This document shows positions 11,001 through 20,960 of a DNA stretch of 64,000 bases, in pieces. The notes beneath the pieces are model-generated. The model saw only the letters and a program-made list of their open reading frames with translations. It made no database searches and was not told where the DNA came from. The position numbers and the translations under genes are program-made. The number at the start of each line of letters is the position of its first letter. Position 1 is the stretch's first letter. This stretch comes from Hydractinia symbiolongicarpus (Eukaryota > Cnidaria > Hydrozoa > Anthoathecata > Hydractiniidae). The stretch is taken from positions 24,766,328 through 24,830,327 of the forward strand of contig NC_079876.1 in assembly GCF_029227915.1 (NCBI RefSeq), read 5' to 3'.

Positions 11001-11344
11001 GCTGACGAACTTATCAGAATTTTTAAGGTCCATGTTGAAATTTCCCCTGAAAAATTCTAGATCCCCAGATCTGTATTTATTGTGCAATACGCCATGTTGT
11101 GTAAGCAGTTGATAATATCTCTTTTTGTCACCAGAAACACTGATAACCACACATGGCATGCGTGAAGCATGAGTGTTGCTGCGGTCTTTTTTAGGGACTC
11201 GAACAGAGACATTATCCCCAACTTCATAAGCATTGACTTTGCTGCAATGGTTTTTCTCAAACCGTTGAACCATCTCCTCTCTCGTTTTTTTATCTTTTTA
11301 GAAGCTGTTGTTCGTGGAGTCCAATGTCGTTGGAGTGTTGACAT
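8012..11344 (-). pseudogene. Truncated Ginger polyprotein: integrase tail, CXC, peptidase-like domain, PHD-like finger
   Basis: Minus-strand order. 11,344-10,833: integrase tail with EVGDNVSVRVPKKDR, then a Cys-rich CXC-like motif (CGCKSGCKTNICKC ... CNLKCHSG). 10,694-10,335: a peptidase-like start with NTCTLDTWF, candidate catalytic Cys. 10,269-10,054 and 10,048-9,870: middle part. About 9,600-9,480: YHYMGLLRHNNRWYECDGL, with candidate catalytic His and Asp, as in the C19-like peptidase fold. 9,043-8,930: short linker exon. 8,506-8,080: a C-terminal domain with a C-x2-C / C-x2-C / W-F-C-x2-C zinc finger. GT/AG edges can be seen for several blocks. The D-D-E integrase core that should precede 11,344 is absent. 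Role of the peptidase in transposition is unknown; the domain call rests on motif pattern. Confidence 0.68.
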
Positions 11345-11524
11345 TGCTGTAATATATGCAAGAACTATTAATATAAATATAAAAAAACTGAGTATGGACG
11401 TTACTATTTCTTATTGTCTTGTGAATGGAATAAGAAACTAGACATCCTGTCTGGCGAAAGAAAAAAAGGCTCCACGTAAATTGCGAATTTCGTTTCATTT
11501 GCGATACTTTCCTATTTGCTTGTC

Positions 11525-11830
11525 ACGAATGATATAAAAGCCGGTCGGCCCCGATTACGTTCGTTGTATAAGTGTCGAATAATATTTGACTGTCATACAT
11601 AAGCCGGTCGGCCCCGATTACGTTCGTTCTATAAGTGTCGAATAATATTTGACTGTCATACATAAGTCGGCCTGCCCCGATTATGTTCGTTCTATAATAA
11701 GTGAGAAATAATATTACACTGTCGTATATAAACTGGCCTGCCCTGATTATGTTCCTTTTATAAGTGCCAAATAATATTTTTTGAGTAATAAGCCGGCCTG
11801 TCCTGATTATGTTGCCCTGATTATGTATTT
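11525..11830. repeat. 62-66-bp tandem array related to the TIR of element 2
   Basis: GCCGGTCGGCCCCGATTACG and variants recur at about 11,540, 11,603, 11,667, 11,733 and 11,793, each followed by TTCG..TATAAGTG and AATAATATT. The CCCNGATTATG part resembles the inner TIR (CCCGGATAATG). Divergence increases toward the element end. Confidence 0.85.
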
Positions 11831-12094
11831 TCTGCCCTGTTCTTAACCGGGGCAAGCTGCCGTACTTAATCAGGCCGATGTTCATTATCCGGGCAGAACA
11901 GTGCCAAGGTGGGGTCCTGCAATTTTATTTATTAGGGAACTTGCGCAAACCCCTATTTTACGAACGTAGAGCCTCTGGGGCGCGGAAATTGGTCCCGATC
12001 GTCGGTCCGTTTTGATGTTTACAATCGAACTTGCGCAAAAGTCAAAAGGTGGCGAACGGTGGCGCGAAACATTTCTTAAAACTTGTAAACAAAC

Positions 12095-12475
12095 ATGGAG
12101 GATGTGTTAATGTTCCAACTTGAGAATGGTTTCATTGATGAAGAAGAATATATTTTTTTTCTTGACGAAACACGAAATAAAAAGAAAAATCCTGTGTTTT
12201 CCTATTGGGAGCAAGATAAATTTCCTCTTGATAATTGGGCAGATGATGAATGTTGGGCAGATTTTAGATTTAGAAAGACAGATTTGTTACGTTTGTGTGA
12301 TGCCCTAGGGTTGTCAGGTGAAAGAGTTAAAACAGAAAATGGGTTGACCATAGACCCAATGGAGGCCTTATGTTTGACTTTGCGTCGCCTTGCCTTTCCA
12401 TGTAGGTTTTCAGATCTTATTTTGCGGTTTGGGCGGTCTGTACCTGATATGTCCTACATATTTAACAGAACTTTG
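12095..12475 (+). pseudogene. Harbinger transposase, N-terminal part (split by insertion)
   Basis: Codons 1-127 of the transposase, from ATG at 12,095. It reads EDVLMFQLENGF near the start, then the helix-turn-helix-like region of Harbinger transposases (RKTDLLRLCDALGL, MEALCLTLRRLAFPCR, LILRFGRSVPDMSYIFNRTL). The last codon, TTG, is followed by the CACGGCGGG end of a foreign element. The C-terminal part resumes in the same frame at 15,062, so the gene was open until that insertion. Confidence 0.85.
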
Positions 12476-15058
12476 CACGGCGGGTAAAAACGGTCCAAGA
12501 AATGCTTATCAAAAGCGTCCGCGTTTTTCGGCCCGTAGGTTTTTAAAAACGGTCGAGGACCGTAAGTATTATATCTTTGGTACATGGTACCATACTTTTA
12601 TCTGGTATGTGTTTTAAACGTGTCTGATGGTTTTACGAGCGCTAGAATTTGAAAGTCGAATAAATTTTCTTTCGATCGAATATAAACATGCTTATGTTGA
12701 ACATCGTGGAATGTCTTTTTAGCTGTCTTGAAATAGTGCCTCTTTCAATTTTACCCTTCCAGTAACAAACTTTGTTGGGTATAGAATAGTATTAAATGGT
12801 ATTATTTTTCTATTTGAAGGCATTAAAACGCAAGTTGTAAGACGAATCTTCAATTCTGTTGTTTTACATTTTTTAATTTTGAAGTTTTTTTGGTAAATAA
12901 AAGCAACGGAAGTATGGGAAAATTGTAGTAAGCTACGTATGGCAGTCTCAGGAATTAAGAAATGGCGGCCATTTTTAAATTGTTTCTTTTTTATTATATT
13001 CTGTAAACTAAGGTGTGTTAATGGTCTATCTGGCTATGTCCTATGAGTATAAGTATATTTTAGGTCTCATATAGCCGACTTCTCAATTTTTCACAATATA
13101 TACAAGAAACCCATCCATATAAAAAAAATTAAAACTTGTCTTTAAAGCTAGCTAGCTAGCTAAATATTTTGTGGATGTGTTGTCCCATTGTATAGCTATA
13201 GCTAGCTATGCTTTATTCTGACTAAATTTTCTCATGTATTAATTTTTTCGCAAGTTTTCATTCATCCACAAGTAACAAGGAAAAATTTAGGGTTTTTAGG
13301 CAAAATAGATGCGTTAAACCGTAGCTAGCTAGAGTTCTGTGTATAGATGAGCGAATGTTTACAAAGTTCTGTATATGTACGCGCATTCTTACAGGCAATA
13401 AAAGAAGGACCACATAAGAAAAACTATTTCCACTAATTTATATATTTAAGGAATAAACGATCTAAAAGGAGCTGGAATTGGAATACCGTTTTTTTTAATT
13501 AAGAAAAGAAAAATGTTTTTTCCCTATAAATAACGAACTTGTGTTTATATATATATACGTTTATTCTTATTTTTTTTAAAACATTCCAAGACATAAAAAT
13601 TCATTTCTTTGTGTCATTCGCCAAAATAAATTCCGTTAAAATAAACATTTTTTTGTATTCGCCAAATTAAATCCTCGCCAAATTTTATAAAATTTATCAT
13701 TCGCAAAATTAAATCCCCGCCAAGTATTCCATTTTGGTCATTCACCATTAAATACTCTCCAAAATTTATCCACTTAAGATAGTAAATAAAAATATCCTCT
13801 CTTTTTCATCTTCTTTTTCTAAAATGACAGATAATAACTTTTCTTTTCTATATATATATATAATATATATATTTATAATTACCTATGTTTTTAGATCATG
13901 TATAATGATGTCAGATTTAATTGATTCATATGCAGAGTTGGACGAAAAAAATATCCTCGTCATCAATTTAATAAAGTTTCACTTCGATACAATTTTAACA
14001 TCTCTTAATCGAAAAATTCAAGCAAAACAAACTTGAAATGCCAACTATGTGAGAGTGCTTTCATGAAAAAGGTTTTTTCTGATTTAGAAATTTAGACACC
14101 GTTTTTTGTTTAAAAGTTCAGTATGTTGATAGTTCGTGTTAGATGTATATTTTCCTTATTTCCTTATTCTGCTATATACTTTTTGTTTGCATAACATTTG
14201 CAATGTATATTTGTGAATCAGTGAGATAGTGTCTTTCGCAAGAGTATGAATATTAATTTTCCCAATTAGAAAGCTCAAAGAAATCAATTTTTTAATATAA
14301 ATGTGTGTGAATTAATGTTTTGTCAGAACATTTGGTACATAAATGTTTACGACGTAATCATATAGAAAGTATGGTGACTATTACAGCATAAAATTTATAA
14401 TATTTACATCAAAGAATATGTATTTTATACAAATATATTTTATTTTTATGAGCATGGCAATGCCAAATTTTCTCTTGCAAAAGAAAACAAATTCTAGATC
14501 ATCATCATTTTTTTCTGTGAATAGATGTTATAAAACACTAGCTATATGATAGTTTATATTTTATTAAAAAAAAGTTTTCATAGTTCATATGTTTTATTTA
14601 AACAGAGTTGTTGTGTTATTATTTGCTTCATATTGAGATACAATGTGTCACAAAAGTAGTTTTTGTTGTTTGACTGTCCTGTGTGTTCTGGCAGCTAGCT
14701 AGCTGTGCTGCCTCCATCCCATCTTCTTTTTATTTTTTATTATATGCAATAATGAGTAACGGTAGCTACGAAAGCCATAAAATAACAATAATTTATCCAT
14801 TTTTTACTCGTTATATACCAAATCAAAACTTTAAACACTTGCAGCAACCTTTCAGTGTGTTTAGCCAGGTAGCCATTTTTATTTTTCTACAAATCTCTCC
14901 ATCGCGCTGCTGTTGTACCTGCTATTGTGAAAACCTAGGTTGCAATTGAAGGAGTGTCGAATTGCGGCGCAAACTCCATGTAACAATCCTTGACAAAATA
15001 GCCAGGCCGTTTGAAAAATACGAGTTAAGCATTTTCACACGGGAAATAGCCCGCCGTG
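12476..15058. mobile_element. 2,583-bp non-autonomous CACTA-like insert (TSD TTG)
   Basis: The ends are perfect 9-bp inverted repeats CACGGCGGG / CCCGCCGTG, and AAATGCTTA also occurs about 24 bp in from each end. TTG is duplicated on both sides (12473-12475, 15059-15061). A 3-bp duplication and CAC ends fit the CMC/EnSpm (CACTA) superfamily, but CACGG rather than CACTA/CACTG is atypical. No protein is recognisable; it is AT-rich with (TAGC)n runs near 13,150 and 14,695 and a degenerate run of TTCGCCAAAATTAAATCC-like units at 13,615-13,760. Confidence 0.8.
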
Positions 15059-15061
15059 TTG

Positions 15062-15748
15062 GATATCATACACAATAGATTTGGACGACTTCTCACATCA
15101 TTCAATCAGACGTGGTTGTCAAAGGATGCTTTGAAAGATTTTGCAGAGTGTATACACGCAAAAGGTGCCCCACTTGATAACTGTTGGGGTTTTATTGATG
15201 GCACTTTAAGGGGGATTGCTCGACCAGGTACAGATCAGAAAGCCATCTACAGTGGCCATAAAAGACACCATGGCTACAAAATGCAATCTGTTTCCACTCC
15301 CAATGGTCTCATTGCGAATTTCTTTGGTCCAATTGAAGGCTCGAGACATGATTGTTACCTTCTTGCACAATCTGGCTTTATGGATATTCTCCAAAGATAT
15401 TCAATTGCTCCTGATGGCACAGTTTTATGTGTTTATGGTGACCCTGCATATCCTCATAGGGAGCAGCTACAAACAGGTTTTAAAAATCCCCTATTGGAAG
15501 AAGAACGTGTTTATAATGAGCGCATGTCATCAGTCAGGGTGTCAGTTGAATGGGTGTTTGGTGATGTTATCGAAAGATTCAAATTTACAGACTATTCAAA
15601 GATGCAAAAGATAGGTTTAAGTGCTGTTTCAAAACAGTATCTTGCATCTGCTCTCTTAAGTAATGCGAGGACCTGTATTTATGGCTCTTGCACATCAACA
15701 TTTTTTAACTGCCAGCCCCCAACATTAGAAGCGTATTTATCTGGATGA
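15062..15748 (+). pseudogene. Harbinger transposase, DDE domain (C-terminal part)
   Basis: About 228 codons after the insertion. It carries the DDE_Tnp_4 type catalytic domain: NCWGFIDGTLRGIARPG (first Asp), VYGDPAYPHREQ (second Asp) and NERMSSVRVSVEWVFGDV with the third acidic residue, Glu, in the RVSVEW block, then a family-typical tail. Joined in frame with the N-terminal part, the protein would be about 355 residues, within the family range. No stop or frameshift other than the nested insert is seen, so the disruption looks recent. It has no start of its own; the GTG at 15,056 belongs to the insert. Confidence 0.85.
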
Positions 15749-15759
15749 TTAAAATTAAA

Positions 15760-15925
15760 ACGGCTATTTTTATAGCCACAAATCTTCTAAGAAACAATAT
15801 TGAGGAAAATGTATATTTTCTTGCTGAGAGCTCAATTCGCAAAAATAAATCCCGTAAAACTCATTTTTTTGGACGTTTAATCGCAAAAATTAATATCGCA
15901 AAAATTTATCCTGCATTAATTTATA
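15760..15925 (+). repeat. AT-rich repeat with CGCAAAAATAAATCC units
   Basis: ATTCGCAAAAATAAATCC, TCGCAAAAATTAATATCGC and CGCAAAAATTTATCC occur in series between the two convergent Harbinger genes. Similar units are found in the nested insert at 13,615-13,760 and one near 8,877. Confidence 0.5.
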
Positions 15926-15974
15926 CGCTTAAGGACAGCAAATTCATAAATTCTTTATAAAATACATAAACGTT

Positions 15975-17058
15975 TTATTTTTCAGGTTTCTGTAACAGCA
16001 ACTGCATCATTTGGCTCTGTTGAGCTTGCATTTGCAGTAATGAATCTTGAAAAAGTTTCTGCTGGTCTTTCATTAAACCAGTCTCTTCCTTTCTTAAGTC
16101 CAATTCCGCCTTTCTCAGCTTCCTTTCCTCCTCTCTATCTCTCATCATAGATTCATTCCTTTCTCTAAAAAAATCCATCCTGTCATTATCCTTGTTTTTT
16201 TTTCTTTTTCCTGGATCTCCCATTCTTTCCATACACCTTTTCCTTATATTTATAGCTTTTTCGCGGTCATGTTCTGTGTTTTCTTTTTTACTCTCAGTTG
16301 CTTCTTTCTCACAGTCGCGCTCTAAATTAATTAAATCCTGCATCAACTGCTCCAACTCTCTGTATGTACATGTGATTCCACTGCCTTTTTCTTCTGCCCT
16401 CATTTTTCTTAAAAACTTGTCTTTTACTATCTGGAACCTCTCTCTCACCACTCTTTCGGAAACAGGAATTGTTATGCTTGACTTCTCGCAATTTTCTGCA
16501 ATGTCTTGCCATGCCATTCTTCTTTGCGTTGATCCTTTCTTTGTTTGAAAGGGGTTTCTTACTGATATCTCCTTCATCAGGATCAGTAAGTCACCCTCTT
16601 GCCACCTAGACATATAGACAGGAAGCACAAATATATATAAATTGTAATAAATATACCCTTTTGAACTGGAATACTAATCAATGCTAAATAGTATAATTTA
16701 CCCCTTTTCTGTTAAACTGATGGTGTTTTTTTTTTTTTTTTTTTGTGGCGGTTGAAATTTTGATTTCGTTATGTTACCTGATGATCCCAATGTCTGACTA
16801 AATATAGAAAAAACTTTACAACTAATTCCTATTGCAAGATCTACTAGTCTAGCAAACTATATAACTATTAAGGCTAAAATATGATCAATTTAATAATATT
16901 TACCCTTTTTCTGATGAAATAATAGGGTTTTTTTGTTGTTTTGGTTTTGTAATTGTGCACGATGATCCCAATGTCTGACTAAATATATAAAAACTTTTAT
17001 TGCAAGATTTATATACTGGGAAAGCAAACTAAATAAATTTCCTTTTTCTTAAAAAAAC

Positions 17059-17093
<35 letters not shown>

Positions 17094-17892
17094 TTTAAAA
17101 AAAACACTTTATTTAAAAATAAAATTCACCAAGCTTTTCGAAACAGTGTTATATTATCAAGGATTTTTGGCTGATTTTATAATAAATATATATATATATA
17201 TATATATTATATAAACTATTTAATATACTAATACAGCTAAATTGTGATTCCATCTAGTTTTTTTACCTATTAAAATTAAGCTAAATTTTCAAGCTATTTA
17301 AGCTAAGCTTTTACCGTTTTTCTGTTAAACTAGTTGATGATGTCTTTTGTGTAGGTTCGTTCTTTTCTTAAAATTGCATGGTTGATGATGATATTGACTG
17401 ACTAAATAAAAAGAACTTAGTACGTTGTACACTTGTTTCACGCCGCGAGATTTACTTGGCCACTTCTAGAGATCATGCAGTCAGCATATAGCTGTGCTAC
17501 ACAGTTTAAATTACTCTAAGACCTTTCTATCATGTCGGAACTTTGTGTTGTCTAACAAGAAGCTAGCCAGCTAAAATGTAGCAAGCTAGCTATAGCTAAA
17601 ACTATTCTTTTTACTATATATATAGCTACCTAGCTAAATAAAAAGACTATTCAACTATACTATAATAAAAAGGCTCACTATTCAACTATGCTATAGCTAG
17701 CTACCTCGCACATAATTTATCCCACTCTTCCACAGCTTTTTTGCCATCACTCCCATGTACTATAAAATCTGTTGGAGTTGAATTTGTTTTAAAAAAACTT
17801 TGTCCTGTGTTGTCTCTAGAACTTTCGCCAGGTGACGGTAGAGATTTGCATAATTTTTGCAGTATATCTTTGTTTATAACAATTCTTTTCAT
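15975..17892 (-). CDS. Harbinger Myb/SANT-like partner protein, two exons
   Basis: Exon 1 is 17892-17705 and exon 2 16605-15975; the donor GAG|GTAGCT and acceptor TCTAG|GTGG keep the frame, giving 819 nt including stop (272 aa). Residues about 60-130 form a Myb/SANT-like DNA-binding domain (ARWQEGDLLILMKEIS, MAWQDIAENCEK, VRERFQIVKDKFLRKM). The remainder is a highly charged coiled coil rich in E, K, R, ending in a Q/M-rich tail. In Harbinger elements this second protein binds TIR DNA and helps bring the transposase to the nucleus and target. It is open and may be intact. The 1.1-kb intron holds the repeats listed next. Confidence 0.85.
16640..17430. repeat. Degenerate tandem repeat with (TA)n tracts in the Myb-gene intron
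   Basis: GATCCCAATGTCTGACTAAATATA occurs at about 16,783 and 16,963, with a third weaker unit near 17,390 (TATTGACTGACTAAATA); each follows a CCCTTTTTCTG-like start. Poly-T at 16,727-16,744 and (TA)n at about 17,060-17,088 and 17,188-17,206 lie between units. Confidence 0.7.
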
Positions 17893-18211
17893 CCTGCTTA
17901 TGCTTAAGAAGTTTTCTCTCTGACTTTGTTTATGCTTCTCAGTTTCATTTTTGCTTTACCATTTATTTGCCGCACATTTTTTTCACCCTAAGCACTTGTG
18001 CCTGAGGAAATGATTGTATAAATAGTCTTAGGTCACAACCGCTGTATCTTACGTGCCTACGTATGGTTTTCACGTCGGCAAGAAAAGGATACGGCGCGGG
18101 GAAGTTATGCAGGGTGGTTATTTCCAAAGCCATTCGCTATTCCCAATCTTTAAAGGTACCGTCATCCGTCAAATTTGAGTTTGCGCAAGTTCCCTATTGT
18201 AACTGTCTCTT

Positions 18212-20756
18212 AGAGTCCAGTTCGAAATTCAAAATAGCCACTGCACAACTAATTCCGGATCACCTTACCCCCCTTATTCAGTCTGAGAATTTACATGTAT
18301 TGATATATATTAAGGGGGTTGCAGAGCAGGGGACAGGATCCCCTCCTGGGTAAGCAAATTTGGTAGTTGGGTCTTATTCCAGGTAATAATAAGCTATGTA
18401 ACTACCCATAATTACCCAAAATCACCTAGAACCAACCAAAGTCACCCCAAACAAAGCAGAATCATCCAGAACAATTGAGAACCAGCCAAACTGATGAAAT
18501 CAATGGACCTGTTTATCTTTTAGAGTTACGCTCTGCTTTGCGTTAAACCTGGGCTCTTTTAGAAAGACTTTTTTTCATTCTTCCTAAAGGTCCGCCTCCA
18601 TGTTCAAGGCATGAAAAGAAAGAACTAACTAATATCAAAGTATAAAATAAAACATAATACACAGAAAAACAGAACAAGGTATATGGATGCATTAGTACAT
18701 CAATGTTCTTTAAAGCTTGCGGCGTTCTTCGAAACAAATATATCAAAATCAACTCCAAGTACTGCAGTAGTTACAAAAATAACATCACTTCATATTTATT
18801 CCAGCTTTATGACGTGATATTATTCTCTAAAGTTTTGAAAAACATCTCAAGAGGAAGCTGTTTCGCTTCCGCAATGATGTCTTTCGATTTAAACTTCAAA
18901 ACATTGTTGGGGGTCTTTTTGACGTCATTAGATCGCATATATTTTCCAGACCTGACAAATGTTCTTAAAAAACTGTACATACGCTTTCCCTTACCCCTGG
19001 ATTGTTTTATACAGATCATGTTCAAAATGTAAGATGATCTTTTTCATTCACGTGTGCGTAGTTGCATAACTTATATAATGAACAACGACAAAGTTGTAGG
19101 CTTTCAATGTAAACCTATTAAAAGGTACACAAAGCCTGGAAGTGATTCTGAGTCAAGGTGGGAAAGCTGTTAGTTAATAAGTTTTTAAAAGAGTTTCGTT
19201 TCATAGGTTATCGATCAATGATTTCAAAAAACAAAGAAAATATGTTTTATCAGTGCAAAAACGAACCATTCTTGATTGCATCCTGTCTTTTGGGCTGACT
19301 ATCCCACTTTAACCTCAATCCAGTAGGGACGCGAAATTTGCATATTTTGCTTCAAGATTGACGATCCTGCTTTTTCAAAATGACTCACAAGTAAGTGTTT
19401 TCTACGCCCATCACAAGCCAATGTTTTCTTTTGGTTTTATGAAATGTAAGGCGACTAAATGGTGAATAATAGTGATAAATCTCTCAACCAACTCTTTTCC
19501 GTTACCATGATAGCTGTGAATCGACCAATAAAGGTTATTAACAATTGCATGCGCTCAACTAGCGAGAATTTTCAAGTCTGAAAATAAATCAACATGAATT
19601 AAATGCCAACAAATATCGCTAACTGTGTATTTTTATTGTAAGATAAAGAGAGGATATGGTTTAAAAGAGAGGATTTATTTACTCTACTTTCTTGATGCCT
19701 TGATTACCTTTTTGAGCATTCCCTTTCCTAGGTGTCACGGATTAAATTGGTGGATTATATTTTTTAACCTTGGGTAATTTCAAATCAGCTTTTTATGGCA
19801 GTGTGCCGGTCGGTATATATTATGGGAAGTGAGTCCTCGTAATCAAAGTTAGGGAGGCCAAGTTTGTTCACTTGGTCTACAGGGTTAACGATCCTGCTGT
19901 ACCCATAGTTATTCTTGTAAGAAGCTCTGCAAGGGGGTGTAAAATTTCTCTTTCATGTCTTCGTGGTTTTACGCTCGCCCATATCATCACCCCAGTAACT
20001 GGTCCTGACCAAGGCTGGTCCTAAGCATCAATCACCTGTGTAAGGCTGAGTGTTGGGATCCCGTAACACATGTAAAGCTACAGCCAGGTTCCCAAGTCCT
20101 GGCGCATAGGTAGTTGTTTGCCCCTTTTTTATAGTTTTTATTTATTCGTATATATATACGTTTTATGTCAATATATGTTGTTGTTTTTGTTTTGTTGTTG
20201 CAATATTTGTATTGTACAGAGGGTTGCTTTTTCAATTAAATTTGTTGTACAGACCATCCTTGTAAAAGGGAGATCTTGCTTTGTATAGAGATCTTTAGAG
20301 GGTTTAACCTCTACCACTAAAAATAAGAGTCATTAGACTAGTCGAATCACTACAGCTTGCTGTTTTGTTATCTCATAATCAATTCTCTAAGTTAGGCGAA
20401 CTATTTGCAGGTGTTCTTCAAAGTTTGGCTGTTTCTAGAAGTCCAGTTGATCCCTCCCATTTTTTGCGTGCTATGAAACATCATATTTCAGCTGCGAATG
20501 GAAGTGAATTTAATATCTTTGCTCAGCACGACGTCCCTGAGGTTCTTGAATATCTCCTACCTGGTCTGTCATTAGACTTTCCAATTCTTGAAAGTCTTTT
20601 TAGTATTGTGATCAAGACATCAACCACTTGCAATTCATGTCGTATTACCAGGTCCCCAGAAGTTATAGCACCATGCATCCAACTTTGAATCCATCCCTTT
20701 CTCTGCACCCCACGTTACAATCAACCTTAGATAATTTCTTTGAAAGCGAGGAGTTG
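18212..20756 (+). repeat. Left arm of a giant inverted repeat
   Basis: About 2,545 bp that reappears inverted at 24,712-27,255. The outer edge starts AGAGTCCAGTT and the inner edge ends GCGAGGAGTTG. Sampled segments are nearly identical with scattered single-base differences. The inner end carries the beginning of the USP-like coding region; the outer 2 kb has no recognisable protein. It starts 13 bp after the Harbinger duplication. Confidence 0.93.
20245..20375 (-). repeat. Dispersed multi-hairpin module, copy 5 (left arm)
   Basis: Reverse complement of the module: TCCTTGTAAAAGGGAGATCT, the hairpin AGAGGGTTTAACCTCT, GTCATTAGAC and TACAGCTTGCTGTTTTGTTA. It borders the start of the USP-like reading frame. 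Confidence 0.75.
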
Positions 20757-20960
20757 CTCTAGTTGAAAAAGAGGTAGTGTCGTGCGGTTCCCATCACATT
20801 TTACTGCTAAAACGGTTTGCCAGTGCCAACGGCCTTGTGTCAAAAATTGTCTCTCGTATTACTGCTTGCCCTGGTACCCCTTCCATACCTTTTACCGTAG
20901 ATGGAGAAGTGAAATTTCTAGTTGTTTTGCAAGATGTGCTAGCTGTTGATTCCACTGAAA
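20380..20960 (+). pseudogene. USP (C19)-like protease domain at the N-terminus of the LINE ORF
   Basis: The first frame (to 20,686) reads LGELFAGVLQSLAV, PSHFLRAMKHHISAA, QHDVPEVLEYLL and TSTTCNSCRI, the order seen in ubiquitin-specific proteases (QQDAxEFL-like block, then the Cys-pair zinc ribbon). After frame changes it resumes with HPTLQSTLDNFFESEEL and then, in the long RT frame, CGSHHILLLKRFASANG, matching the USP block ending LKRF. The catalytic Cys box would lie further upstream and is not recognised; the His box (GHY) is not evident after AVDST. A TGA at 20,686 and at least two frame changes break this part. In USPs the domain removes ubiquitin; here activity is doubtful. Confidence 0.7.

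Larger units (their letters stand above)
7833..11900 (-). mobile_element. Ginger/KRBA2-like DNA transposon, element 2 (TSD GTGC)
   Basis: The left end TGTTCTGCCCAGAT and the inverted right end TGTTCTGCCCGGAT share the first 10 bases and 13 of 14. GTGC borders both sides exactly (7829-7832 and 11901-11904). The terminal TGTTC(T/C)G resembles element 1, whose right duplication ends only 51 bp away. It encodes, on the minus strand, the post-integrase part of a KRBA2-like protein, but the integrase core is missing. A tandem array of TIR-related units lies next to its right end. It could only move with help from another element. Confidence 0.85.
11934..18195 (+). mobile_element. PIF/Harbinger DNA transposon (TSD ATT) with a nested insertion
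   Basis: The ends carry a perfect inverted repeat AGGGAACTTGCGCAAAC, bordered by ATT on both sides (11931-11933 and 18196-18198). Harbinger elements make 3-bp duplications, usually TWA, so ATT is slightly unusual. It encodes the two proteins expected of the family on opposite strands: a DDE transposase (+) and a Myb/SANT-like protein (-). Without the nested 2.58-kb insert and its TTG duplication it would be about 3.68 kb, a normal size. A third copy of AACTTGCGCAAA lies at 12,028, a likely subterminal binding site. It begins 26 bp after element 2. Confidence 0.85.

Noticed and set aside
12476-15058. A 2.6-kb intron in the Harbinger transposase
   Set aside because: No GT/AG at the edges; instead perfect 9-bp inverted repeats and a TTG duplication, so it is an insertion.
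18807-19025. 72-codon frame in the left arm (mirrored at 26,443)
   Set aside because: Present in both arms only because the arm is duplicated; no family signature.
20777-20779. GTG as start of the RT protein
   Set aside because: The frame is open upstream to 20,744 and USP-like coding continues further upstream in other frames; the start is internal.
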